From Myxococcus xanthus (lineage in GTDB: Bacteria > Myxococcota > Myxococcia > Myxococcales > Myxococcaceae), in contig NZ_CP017174.1 in the NCBI RefSeq assembly GCF_006402735.1, positions 7,482,001 through 7,546,000 of the forward strand: 64,000 nucleotides of DNA. The letters are read 5' to 3'. Positions 18,614 through 27,432 of this stretch are shown piece by piece (positions within the stretch are counted from its first letter, which is position 1; every line of letters starts with the position of its first letter). The translations under genes and the position numbers were made by a program. Under the pieces are notes generated by a model. That model was not told where the DNA came from. It saw nothing but the letters and a program-made list of their open reading frames with translations, and searched no databases.

Positions 18614-19450
18614 TCACGTCAGCGCCGGAACCGCCGCCGTGTCGCGCTCCGAGTCCACGCGGCGGAAATAGAGGATGACCCACAGGCCCACCAGCGCGGC
18701 CACCGTCACCATGGCTTCGCCCGCGAACGCCCCTGCCTGCTTTCCCCACGCCGCGGTGGCCTGCTTCCCCACCACCACCGTCAGCGTGTTGAAGAAGGCA
18801 TGGGCGCCCACCGCGAGCCAGTACCACTTCACCTCGTCGCGGATGAAGCGCTGGAGCACCACCACCGACAGCGCGATGTGCACCACCATGGAGCCCAGCC
18901 GCTCGTAGGCCCCCAGCAGCGGCATCCACCAGTCCAGCGCGGCGATGGTGGCCTTGGCCTCCACCACCTGCGCCACCTGCTCCGGCTTCAGCGGCAAGGT
19001 GGAGGGGTCCAACGCTGACAGGGCGATGACGTTGACGAGCCCCAGCGCCGACAGCCCGCCCACCAGCAGCGCCGACTCCAGGCCACCGTGGCCCACGCCG
19101 AAGCCCACCGCGTCGCGCCAACGGCGGAAGTCCTTCAGCGGCTTGCGGAAGGCCCACAGCCGCGCCGTCTCCTCGAAGAGGCCCGCGGTGAGGGACAGCA
19201 CGACAATCCAGACGCCCAGAAGCACCGAGGACGTCTTCAGCGCGTCGCGCATGAAGTACTGCGCCACCTGCACCAGGGGCAGCCGGGTGAGCAACTGCGA
19301 CAGCGCGAACGCCGCCGCGCCCCAGCCCACCACCTTCCAGGCCACGCCCAGCCGCCGGCGCGCCCACAGCACCATGCCCACCGGCATCAGCACGTCGAAG
19401 GCAATGGCGACCGCGTAACTGGTGACCAGCCTCGTATCCACAGCGTCCAC
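18614..19450 (-). CDS. YhfC-family intramembrane protease-like protein
   Basis: 278-residue polytopic membrane protein with about seven to eight helices. The glutamic/metal motifs of the YhfC (DUF2324) branch of CPBP/PrsW-like intramembrane proteases are present in order: SLTAGLFEETARLWAFR (EExxR), AVGFGVGHGGLES (GxGHGxxE), and WLAVGAHAFFN (xxHxxxN). Family assignment is by motif; substrates are unknown. The GTG at 19450 is chosen because GAGAGG lies 5 bases upstream; longer in-frame extensions overlap the divergent chitinase promoter region. Convergent with pip. Confidence 0.8.
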   Translation of the reverse strand: MDAVDTRLVTSYAVAIAFDVLMPVGMVLWARRRLGVAWKVVGWGAAAFALSQLLTRLPLVQVAQYFMRDALKTSSVLLGVWIVVLSLTAGLFEETARLWAFRKPLKDFRRWRDAVGFGVGHGGLESALLVGGLSALGLVNVIALSALDPSTLPLKPEQVAQVVEAKATIAALDWWMPLLGAYERLGSMVVHIALSVVVLQRFIRDEVKWYWLAVGAHAFFNTLTVVVGKQATAAWGKQAGAFAGEAMVTVAALVGLWVILYFRRVDSERDTAAVPALT

Positions 19451-19643
19451 GCTGCCTCTCCCCTCCAGGAAGCACAGGTTCCTGACGCCCAGCATCGAGG
19501 ACACCAGCGAAGCGCCGCCCGAATCCAGGGGAAAGTGCCGGCCTCCAAGACTTAACGGCTTTGACCCGAAAAACAGGCGGGGCCGCTCTCTGCGGGGTGG
19601 AGCCTCCGGGCCCGCCATTCCCCCAGCAGAAAAGGCAGACGCC

Positions 19644-21476
19644 ATGCAGCTTCCAGGACACCTCCACCGGACGGGCCTCGCGGCCCTGGTGGTCCTCACC
19701 ACCCTGCTCAGCTTCCTGCTCCCCGCGCATGTCCTGGCGGCGGACCGGGGCGCGTGGGCACCCAACATCCCGTACACCGTGGGCGACATCGTCTCCCATG
19801 GAGGCAAGGGCTACGACTGCCGCCAGTCGCATCACTCCATCGTCGGCTGGGAGCCCCCCAACACACCGGCACTCTGGCTGGAACGTACGGGGAACCCACC
19901 ACCGGACACCCAGGCTCCTTCCGCTCCACCTTCGCTCACGTCGACCGCGAAGACGCATGAGAGCGTGTCGCTGTCCTGGGGCGCCGCCACGGACAACGTG
20001 GGCGTCACCGGCTACGAGGTCTTCACCAACGGGGGCACGGCCGCGTCCGCGACCACCTCGGGCGCCACCAGCGCCACGGTGACGGGGCTCTCGGAGAACA
20101 CGACGTACACGTTCACCGTGAGGGCGCGGGACGCCGCGGGCAACCGCTCCGCGGCGAGCAACGCGCACAGCGTGACGACCTCACCGCGTCCCGCGCCCGA
20201 CACCGTGCCGCCCTCCACGCCCGGCGCCCTGCGCTCCACCGGCGTGAGCAACAGCAGCGTGTCGCTGTCCTGGAGCGCGTCCACCGACAACGTGGGCGTC
20301 ACTGGCTACGAAATCTTCGTCAACGGGGGCAGCAACGCGTCCGCGACCACCTCGGGCGCCACCACCGTCACGGTGACGGGCCTGGCCGCGAACACGACCT
20401 ACTCCTTCACCGTGAAGGCGCGGGATGCCGCGGGCAACCGCTCGGCGGTGAGCAACAGCGTCTCCGCGACGACGGGGACGCCGCCCGCGGGGAACAAAAT
20501 CATCGTGGGCTACTGGCACAACTTCGACAACGGCTCGACGAACATCCGGCTGCGGGACGTCTCCGCGAAGTACAACATCATCCAGGTCGCCTTCGCCGAG
20601 CCCGTGGGTGGCCCGGGCTCCGGCCGCATGGCCTTCGCGCCGTACAACTCGAGCATCGCGGACTTCAAGGCGGACGTCGCCCTGCTCAAGAGCCAGGGCC
20701 GCAAGGTGCTCATCTCCATCGGCGGCGCGAATGGCACCGTCCACCTGGATGACGCCACCACGCGGCAGGACTTCGTCACCAGCATGCAGGCCCTCATCGA
20801 CACCTACGGCTTCGACGGGTTGGATTTGGACCTGGAGGGCAGCTCGCTGTCTCTCAATGGCGGCGACACCGACTTCCGCAACCCCACCACGCCGCGAATC
20901 GTCAACGTCATCCAGGCCACGCGCCAGCTCCTCAACCAGAACGGCCCGGGCTTCATCCTCACCATGGCGCCCGAGACGGCCTACGTCCAAGGCGGCATGG
21001 CCGCGTACGGCGGCCCCTGGGGCGCGTACCTGCCGGTCATCCACGCGCTCCGAGACAGACTGACGTACCTGCACGTGCAGCACTACAACACCGGCACCGT
21101 CATGGCGCTCGACGGCCGGGCCTACGCGCAGAGCACGCCGGACTTCCACGTGGCCATGGCGGAGATGATGCTCCAGGGGTTCCCCGTCGGCGGCAATCCC
21201 CAGGCGATGTTCCCAGCGCTGCGGCCGGACCAGGTGCTCATCGGCCTGCCGTCGTCACCGCAGGCGGCGGGCGGCGGGTACACGACGCCGGCCAACGTGC
21301 ACAAGGCGCTCGACTATCTGCTCAAGGGCCAGCCCTTCGGCGGAACCTACGTGCTGCGCAATCCCGCCGGCTACCCCGGCTTCAAGGGCCTGATGACCTG
21401 GTCCATCAACTGGGACGCGTTCACGAACTTCGAGTTCTCCGACAGCCATCGCGCGTACCTGGACACCTCTCCCTAG
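19644..21476 (+). CDS. Secreted chitinase (CBM5/12, two FN3, GH18)
   Basis: 610-residue secreted enzyme hydrolysing chitin. Order: signal peptide about 1-32 (to HVLA), a CBM5/12-like chitin-binding module about 33-75 (WAPNIPYTVGDIVSHGGK, WEPPNTPALW), FN3 domain 1 about 90-180, FN3 domain 2 about 188-278, then GH18 from about 288 (IIVGYWHNFDNGS). The catalytic DxxDxDxE is FDGLDLDLEG, Asp391-Asp394-Asp396 and proton donor Glu398. The two FN3 domains are highly similar in sequence, pointing to a recent duplication. GH18 chitinase D-like proteins share the YWHNF start. ATG 19644; monocistronic. Confidence 0.95.
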   Translation: MQLPGHLHRTGLAALVVLTTLLSFLLPAHVLAADRGAWAPNIPYTVGDIVSHGGKGYDCRQSHHSIVGWEPPNTPALWLERTGNPPPDTQAPSAPPSLTSTAKTHESVSLSWGAATDNVGVTGYEVFTNGGTAASATTSGATSATVTGLSENTTYTFTVRARDAAGNRSAASNAHSVTTSPRPAPDTVPPSTPGALRSTGVSNSSVSLSWSASTDNVGVTGYEIFVNGGSNASATTSGATTVTVTGLAANTTYSFTVKARDAAGNRSAVSNSVSATTGTPPAGNKIIVGYWHNFDNGSTNIRLRDVSAKYNIIQVAFAEPVGGPGSGRMAFAPYNSSIADFKADVALLKSQGRKVLISIGGANGTVHLDDATTRQDFVTSMQALIDTYGFDGLDLDLEGSSLSLNGGDTDFRNPTTPRIVNVIQATRQLLNQNGPGFILTMAPETAYVQGGMAAYGGPWGAYLPVIHALRDRLTYLHVQHYNTGTVMALDGRAYAQSTPDFHVAMAEMMLQGFPVGGNPQAMFPALRPDQVLIGLPSSPQAAGGGYTTPANVHKALDYLLKGQPFGGTYVLRNPAGYPGFKGLMTWSINWDAFTNFEFSDSHRAYLDTSP

Positions 21477-21520
21477 AGAGCCCCGGCGCGAGGGTGGCGG
21501 TCGCTGGATGACAGCGGCCG

Positions 21521-24500
21521 CTACCCGCGACAGTGCCCCAGCTCGGCCCGCGCCTCCGCCGTCTCCTGGACATAGGCCGTGCGCCACACGGACAGCTCCT
21601 CCCAGGCGCGGCGGGCCTCTCCGCAGGCCTCTTCCACCGCGCCCGTCAACCGAAGCGCCCGCGCGAGCCGGCGGCGCAGCCTGGGAACGCGGGCGGAGAC
21701 CACCTGCCGGGCCGTGAGGTCCGCCAGCGCGGTCCGCAGTGGCGCCAGGGCCTCGGAGGGCTGACCTCGCGCGAGATGGACGTCCCCCAGCAGCAGGAGC
21801 GCCTCGATGCGCTCGGACGACGAAGGCCCCAGGTCCCGCTCCATGGCCACGAGCGCCTGGTCCACGTGACGACGGGCCTCGTCCACCTGCCCTAAAAAGA
21901 GGAGAGCATCCGCCAGGTAGCGCAGTCCCGAACCGTCCACCTCCCCCTTGTCGGCCAGGGGCCGCTGGAGCGAGACGCCGCGAGCGTGGAAGCCGCGGGC
22001 CTCGTCCGGACGCCCCAGGAGACGCAGCAGCCGGCCCACCTCGTGCGCATCCAGCGCCACCTCCGGGTGGGTGGCGCCATAGGCACGCTCGCGATGCGCC
22101 AGGAGGCCTCGGGCATACTCCAGCTCCGGCAAACGCTCGCCCTGCTCGCCCAGCACCCCCAGCCGATTGGACTTCACCCCTATCAACACCGGGCTGTCGG
22201 CGGCCACGCTCTTGAGCGCCACGGCCCAGCTCTCCTCCGCGGCCTCCCGCGCCTGGGCCCCATGCCCCCGCTCGAAGTAGACGAGGGCCAGGTTGGACAA
22301 GGTCCGGGCCACCGACAGGTTCTCCGCACCCAGCGTCTGGCGAAGGATGCCCAGCGCCCGCTTGAGGACGGCCTCGGCGCTCGATAGCTCCCCCAGGAGG
22401 GCCAGCGTGCCCCCCAGGTTCGACAGGGCCCGTCCCGTGTCCCGGTGCGCCAGCCCGTGGTGCTTCTCATGGACGCGCAGCGCTTCCTCCTGCCAACGCT
22501 TCGCCTCCAGCAACCGCCCCTGTTGCCGGGCCAGCAATCCCAGCCGGCCGTTCAGCTCCGCGCGCGCGAACGTCTGGCCCCGGGCGCTGGCGGTTTCCAG
22601 CGAGGCACGTAGCAGCGACTCGGCCTCCGAGAAGCGGCCCTCCTGCTCCAGGAGCTCCGCCTGCACCTGGTCCAGCAGGGTGTCCAGCTCGGCGTCTCGC
22701 AGCGTCTCCGCCAATGCCCGGGCGCGATGGAGGAAGGGCCACGCCTCCTGGGGCCGTCCCATTCCGTACCCATGCAGCCAGGCCTGGAAGTGCAGCACCC
22801 GCGCGAGCACGCCCAGATGCCGCCCTGCCTCGGCCGCCAGAGAGCCCTGGACCAGGGACTCGCGCGCGTCCTCGAACGCCCCCGCGTCCTCCTGCAATCG
22901 CGAGCAGAGAAGATGCGCCTCGGCTTCCAGCGGCCGATGATGGGTGGCGAGCGCGCGCTCCCGGGCGGCCAGCGCGATTCGCAGCGCCTCGGGGGTATGC
23001 CCCGCGAGCCTCTCCGCGTTCGCCCGCGCGAGCTCCGCGCGCACCGCGTCCACCTCCGCACGCGCCTTCGGGTCCTCCGGCGGAGACACGGCCTCCTGCA
23101 ACGTGCGCACGTCCGCGCACCCGCCCACGCCCCCGAGCGAGGCCCCCAGCCCGAAGCCCCGCTCCACCGTCCGCGCGTCCGCGCCCTGGAGCGCCACCGT
23201 CAGCCGCGACAGCTCTCCCAGCCGTTGGTCCAGGCACGTCATCCGCAGCCCCAGCGCCGCTTCCGACTGCTCGCCGAAGACACGCGTCGCCTCGCACGCG
23301 GACTGATGCGCGCGCGTCCAGTCCTGCGTCCACTGCTCCAGCGTGGAGGCCACGGCCTGGAACGAGGCCTCGGCCGCGGGGGCTCCCGTCCCCAGGAAGG
23401 CCTGACGCGTGGCCTCACGCACGGACGCGTCCCAGATGCCCTCGAGGTGCCGCTCACTGCCCTGGCAGGCTTCGCTCGGCGCCGCCGCGGAAGGCCCCAG
23501 CACGAGGAACCCCAGGCCCACCAGTCCTCCCGCGAGCACCGCCGTGGCCGCGCTGCGCTTCCAGGCCCCCACCTCCCGCGCGAGGCGGGCTCGCAGCACC
23601 TGCATGGACTCGAAGCGCCGCGACGGGTCCACGGAGAGGCCCCGCCGCACCACGGCCTTGAGCCACGAGGGCACGCCCCGCTGCTCCGGACGCACCTCCT
23701 GGCGCTGCATGGACGCCAGGAGTTCCTCGCGCGTGGCACCCGCGAAGGGCCGCTGCCCGTTGAGCGCCTCGTAGAGCGCGACGCAGAAGGCGAACTGGTC
23801 CGAACGGGCATCCCCCCGCTCTCCGCGAAGCTGCTCCGGCGCGCCGTAGGCGGGGGTCCCCAGGAAGGTCCCCGTGACGGTGAGCGGCGCCTCGCCGGAG
23901 TCGATGGCCGCATCCTCCCGAGGAGGCCCCAGTCCCACCGCGGCGTTGGCCAGGCCAAAGTCGGTGATGCGCACCTGACCGTCGCGCGTCAGCAGGACGT
24001 TGTCGGGCTTGAAGTCGCGGTGGATGATGCCCAGCGCGTGCGTGGCCGCGAGCCCATCCGCCGCCTGGATGAAGCGCGCCAGGATTTCCCGGCGCGTGCG
24101 CGGCTTCTCCGCCAGCCACCGCCGGAGCGTGCCGCCCTCGACGAGCTCCATCACCAGGAAGAGCTGTCCCTGGAACTCGCCCACGTCATGCAGCCGGGCG
24201 ACATGGGGATGCGACAGGCGGGCCATCGTGCGGGCCTCGCGCTCCAATCGCTGACGCGCCTGGGCCAGCGAGTCCTCACCGAGCCTCGCGAGGTTCAGCA
24301 GCTTGAGCGCCACCTTGCGGTCCAGCTCCGGGTCATAGGCGGCATGGACGCGCCCCATGCCACCTTCGCCGAGCAGCCCGAGCACCACGTACCGTCCCAC
24401 CCGCGCACCGGAGACGAGCAGCCCCGTGTCAACCAACGGGGGAGGATTCTCCAGCCCCCCTAGCGCGGCAAGCACGCTCCGGCACTCCGAGCAGCCGGAG

Positions 24501-24586
24501 ACATGCTGGCGCACCGTCGTCATGCCATCCGGGTCCAACGCGCCGTTCGCAAACCCCGACAGTGCGTTCTCATCCGGGCAGCTCAT
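21521..24586 (-). CDS. Ser/Thr protein kinase with N-terminal zinc finger and TPR tail
   Basis: 1021 residues. The N-terminus has a zf-HC2/anti-sigma-like zinc motif (Cys3, His28, Cys32, Cys35), followed by a Hanks-type kinase: Gly loop GEGGMGRV (73-80), Lys95 in KVALKLL, catalytic HRDFKPDN, DFGLAN, and an APE-like AYGAPEQL. A single membrane helix follows at about residue 345 (TAVLAGGLVGLGFLVLG), then about 650 residues with multiple TPR-like helical pairs. The start overlaps the stop of the upstream sigma-factor gene (ATGA). The pairing suggests it binds or phosphorylates that sigma factor, with TPRs outside the cytoplasm as sensor; this role is inferred. Confidence 0.92.
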   Translation of the reverse strand: MSCPDENALSGFANGALDPDGMTTVRQHVSGCSECRSVLAALGGLENPPPLVDTGLLVSGARVGRYVVLGLLGEGGMGRVHAAYDPELDRKVALKLLNLARLGEDSLAQARQRLEREARTMARLSHPHVARLHDVGEFQGQLFLVMELVEGGTLRRWLAEKPRTRREILARFIQAADGLAATHALGIIHRDFKPDNVLLTRDGQVRITDFGLANAAVGLGPPREDAAIDSGEAPLTVTGTFLGTPAYGAPEQLRGERGDARSDQFAFCVALYEALNGQRPFAGATREELLASMQRQEVRPEQRGVPSWLKAVVRRGLSVDPSRRFESMQVLRARLAREVGAWKRSAATAVLAGGLVGLGFLVLGPSAAAPSEACQGSERHLEGIWDASVREATRQAFLGTGAPAAEASFQAVASTLEQWTQDWTRAHQSACEATRVFGEQSEAALGLRMTCLDQRLGELSRLTVALQGADARTVERGFGLGASLGGVGGCADVRTLQEAVSPPEDPKARAEVDAVRAELARANAERLAGHTPEALRIALAARERALATHHRPLEAEAHLLCSRLQEDAGAFEDARESLVQGSLAAEAGRHLGVLARVLHFQAWLHGYGMGRPQEAWPFLHRARALAETLRDAELDTLLDQVQAELLEQEGRFSEAESLLRASLETASARGQTFARAELNGRLGLLARQQGRLLEAKRWQEEALRVHEKHHGLAHRDTGRALSNLGGTLALLGELSSAEAVLKRALGILRQTLGAENLSVARTLSNLALVYFERGHGAQAREAAEESWAVALKSVAADSPVLIGVKSNRLGVLGEQGERLPELEYARGLLAHRERAYGATHPEVALDAHEVGRLLRLLGRPDEARGFHARGVSLQRPLADKGEVDGSGLRYLADALLFLGQVDEARRHVDQALVAMERDLGPSSSERIEALLLLGDVHLARGQPSEALAPLRTALADLTARQVVSARVPRLRRRLARALRLTGAVEEACGEARRAWEELSVWRTAYVQETAEARAELGHCRG

Positions 24587-25497
24587 TCGCGCCCCTCCAG
24601 CAGGCCCGAGAGGCTCAAGTCCAGCCGCCCATGGATGGCGCGCATCACGCTGTCCACTTCCGGCTCGGGCAACGACAGGCGTTCAGCGAGCGCGCGCCGC
24701 GTCCGCTTCTCCAGCAGCGACTGCACCGCGGTGAGCCGGCGTGACAGGGTGGACTTGTGCAGGTCGAACAGGGCGCCCATGCGCTCCAGGGAGAGGCGCT
24801 CGACGAAGTGCAGCCGCAGCAACTCCCGGTCCTCATCGTCCAGCGAGGCCACCGCCCGGACAAAGGCCGCACGCACATGCCCCCGGGCCTCCTCCCGCAC
24901 GAAGCCCAGCTCCAGGCCGCCCGGCGCGGGGTGTGCGGCGAGCACCTCGGCCTCGACGTGGGACTCTTCTCCCAGCGCCTTGCGCATCCGCAGCGCGAGC
25001 CGCGTCGCGGAGATGCTCACCCAGTGCAGCAACGGGCCCGCGCCCGCGTAGCCGAGCAACCGGGACGGCGCCTCCGCGCGAGGCATCAAGAGGTTGGCCC
25101 GGAGCGCTTGCAACACCTCGTCCGTGAACACCGGCGAGGGGTGGATGCGCGCCAAGGGAACGCGCAGCTTGAGGAGGACCTCCTGCTCCAGGAGCGCACG
25201 GGCCGCTGGCAGTCCCTGCGCGCAGGAGAGCGCGAGCGCGACGTCCCTGGCATGCAGTCGCTCCAGCGCGAGCACCGGGTCCACCGCTCGCGACAGCAGC
25301 GCCCCCAGGTGTTGGGCGAAGGCCTTGGACTCGGGCGCGGCGGCGTGGAGGGCCGCGGCCAGGGAGACGGCGCGGTCCACGGCCTCCCTGGCACTCGGCG
25401 CCGCACGGAGGCGAGCGGAGGACGGCTCGCCAGCGGCTTGCAACACCCACTCGAAGAACTCCGCGTTCGCCCCATGCATCCCAAGCGCTCCTGACAT
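24583..25497 (-). CDS. Myxococcales-type RNA polymerase sigma-70 factor
   Basis: 304-residue sigma factor resembling TIGR03001 (sigma-70 factor, Myxococcales family 1). Region 2-like RLLGYAGAGPLLHWVSISATRLALRMRK around 140-165, and a clear region 4: LDDEDRELLRLHFVERLSLERMGALFDLHKSTLSRRL (about 220-255), an HTH with STLSRRL recognition helix. The N-terminal about 130 residues are not typical sigma sequence. ATG 25497 is used; GTG 25500 is adjacent in frame and neither has a good ribosome site. Overlaps the zinc-finger kinase gene downstream by four bases, so sigma factor and putative regulator are co-translated. Confidence 0.85.
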   Translation of the reverse strand: MSGALGMHGANAEFFEWVLQAAGEPSSARLRAAPSAREAVDRAVSLAAALHAAAPESKAFAQHLGALLSRAVDPVLALERLHARDVALALSCAQGLPAARALLEQEVLLKLRVPLARIHPSPVFTDEVLQALRANLLMPRAEAPSRLLGYAGAGPLLHWVSISATRLALRMRKALGEESHVEAEVLAAHPAPGGLELGFVREEARGHVRAAFVRAVASLDDEDRELLRLHFVERLSLERMGALFDLHKSTLSRRLTAVQSLLEKRTRRALAERLSLPEPEVDSVMRAIHGRLDLSLSGLLEGRE

Positions 25498-25558
25498 CAC
25501 GCTGACGATACATCAAGCCCACGATTCAACGAGACCAGGGCCCGGAGTCACCGGGTGC

Positions 25559-26959
25559 TCAAACCTTCCGCGCGCTCAGGGCCTCGGCCAGCTCCGCGTA
25601 GAGGTGGATGGCGCTGCGGATGGACTTCTCCCAGTCGCCCAGGTGCAGGCTTTCATTCTCCGAATGGGCATAGGTGTACGGGTCCTCCACGCCGATGAGC
25701 AGCGCGGGCACGCCGCCCAGCTCCTTCGCGAAGGGCTCCACGAAGGGAATGGAGGCGCCGCAGCCAATGGCGACCGCCTTCGTGCCGTAGCCCTTCTCCA
25801 GCGCGCGGAAGGCCGCCTGGAACGCGGGGTGAGACGGGTCCGTGTACCACCAGCCGGACGCGCCCTCCGTGTCGAAGTGGACCTCCAACCCCCACGGGCA
25901 CACCTTGCGCAGGTGCTCCTTCAGGCGCTGCTCCACGTCGCGCGCCTCCAGGTCCGGGACGATGCGGATGCCCACCCGCGCCCAGGCCGAATCACAGATG
26001 ATGTTGCGCGCGTCCTTGCGGCTGCTGGCCTGGATGGCATTGATGGCGATGCTCGGCTGACGCCAGTTCATCTCCCACGGATGCGCCCCGCCTCCCAGCA
26101 CCTGCGCGCCCGGCAGCAGGCCCGACTGCGCGCGGAAGTGCGCCTCGTCTCCGGGCAGGGACTGGATGCTCTGGCGCTCCGCGTCCGTCAGCGGCTTCAC
26201 GCGCTCACGGATGCCTTCAATGGCGATGGAGCCATCCTCGTGCGTCAGCGTGGCCAGCATGCGGCACAGCGCCATGACGGGGTCCGGCACCGGCCCGCCC
26301 CACATGCCCGAGTGCACCGCCTGCCGCAGCGCCCGCACCTCCACGTCCACCGTGACGAGCCCGCGCAGCGCGGTGGTGATGGACGGCAGGCCGGTGTCGA
26401 AGTTGGACGTGTCGGTGAGGACGATGGCGTCCGCCTTCAGGAGCGCCGCGTGCTCCTGGAGGAAGGCGCCCAGGAAGTTGCTGCCAATCTCCTCCTCACC
26501 CTCGATGATGACCTTCACGTTGAGCGGCAACGCTCCCGCGCCCTTCAGCCACGACTCCACCGCGGACGTGTGCACGACGATGCCCGCCTTGTCGTCCGCC
26601 GAGCCGCGGCCGTACAGCCGGCCGTCGCGCTCCACCGGCTCGAACGGAGGGCTCTTCCACGCGGCCTCGTCGCCCGCGGGCTGCACGTCATGGTGCGCGT
26701 AGAGCAGCAGCGTGGGCTTGCCCGGCGCCTTGAGCACCTCGCCATAGACGTAGGGGTGCGTGCCCTCGATTTCGAGTAGCTGAACGTTTTCAAAACCACG
26801 GTCTTTCAACAGCCGTGCAGTCGCTTCCGCGCTGCGTCGTACCTGCGTCGCATCAAAGCCAGGAAATGAGACACTGGGAATCCGGACGAGGGACTTGAGG
26901 TCCTCCAGGTACGTCTGCTTCTTCGACTCGAAGTGTGAGAGAGCGTTGTCGGTGGACAT
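25559..26959 (-). CDS. M20-family dipeptidase/metallopeptidase
   Basis: 466-residue zinc peptidase of the M20 family (CNDP/DapE-like). Metal ligands and catalytic acids: [14 protein letters not shown] (first zinc His and Asp), [12 protein letters not shown] (bridging Asp), [10 protein letters not shown] (catalytic Glu pair), DTSNFD, and late His in [15 protein letters not shown] dimerisation insert lies around 195-320. ATG 26959 is favoured by AGGGG about 6 bases upstream; an in-frame GTG lies two codons earlier. No signal peptide, so it is cytoplasmic and probably hydrolyses dipeptides. Divergent from the response regulator at 27042. Confidence 0.93.
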   Translation of the reverse strand: MSTDNALSHFESKKQTYLEDLKSLVRIPSVSFPGFDATQVRRSAEATARLLKDRGFENVQLLEIEGTHPYVYGEVLKAPGKPTLLLYAHHDVQPAGDEAAWKSPPFEPVERDGRLYGRGSADDKAGIVVHTSAVESWLKGAGALPLNVKVIIEGEEEIGSNFLGAFLQEHAALLKADAIVLTDTSNFDTGLPSITTALRGLVTVDVEVRALRQAVHSGMWGGPVPDPVMALCRMLATLTHEDGSIAIEGIRERVKPLTDAERQSIQSLPGDEAHFRAQSGLLPGAQVLGGGAHPWEMNWRQPSIAINAIQASSRKDARNIICDSAWARVGIRIVPDLEARDVEQRLKEHLRKVCPWGLEVHFDTEGASGWWYTDPSHPAFQAAFRALEKGYGTKAVAIGCGASIPFVEPFAKELGGVPALLIGVEDPYTYAHSENESLHLGDWEKSIRSAIHLYAELAEALSARKV

Positions 26960-27041
26960 GCTCACCCCTTAACCCAAAAAGGCGGGCAGGCGTGCCATGT
27001 CCCCGCGCGGATGTTGCGCGGTCCAAGTATCATCCAGGGCC

Positions 27042-27416
27042 ATGTCCGACACCCCGACCCTGCTGCTCGTCGATGACGACAGTTTCGTGCGCCGTATCCT
27101 CAAGGACGTCATCGCCGACACAGGCATCGAGCTGCGGCTGCTCGAGGCCGCGGACGGTGAGGAAGGATTGGCCGTGGCCGCGCGGGAGAAGCCCGCGGTG
27201 ATGTTCCTGGACCTGTTCATGCCGAAGAAGAGTGGACTGGAGGTCCTGGGCGCCATCAAGACGGTGTCGCCCACCACGCGCGTGTTGGTCATCAGCAGCA
27301 TGGACGCGGAGCCCGTCGTGGAGCAGGCCATGGCGGCAGGCGCCGTGGGCTTCGTGGGCAAGCCCTTCCATCCGCTCGAGATCGCCTCGGCAGTGCGCCA
27401 GGCGCTGGCTCACTGA
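27042..27416 (+). CDS. Single-domain response regulator
   Basis: 124-residue stand-alone receiver domain: acidic patch LLVDDDS, phosphoacceptor Asp in VMFLDLFMPKKSG, Ser in VLVISSMDA (in place of the more common Thr-Ala), and Lys in GFVGKPFHP. No output domain, so it acts by protein interaction like CheY-type regulators. ATG 27042. Lies 16 bases upstream of the PilZ chimera gene, probably in one operon. Confidence 0.93.
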   Translation: MSDTPTLLLVDDDSFVRRILKDVIADTGIELRLLEAADGEEGLAVAAREKPAVMFLDLFMPKKSGLEVLGAIKTVSPTTRVLVISSMDAEPVVEQAMAAGAVGFVGKPFHPLEIASAVRQALAH

Positions 27417-27432
27417 CCCCAGGGGTGTCTGC

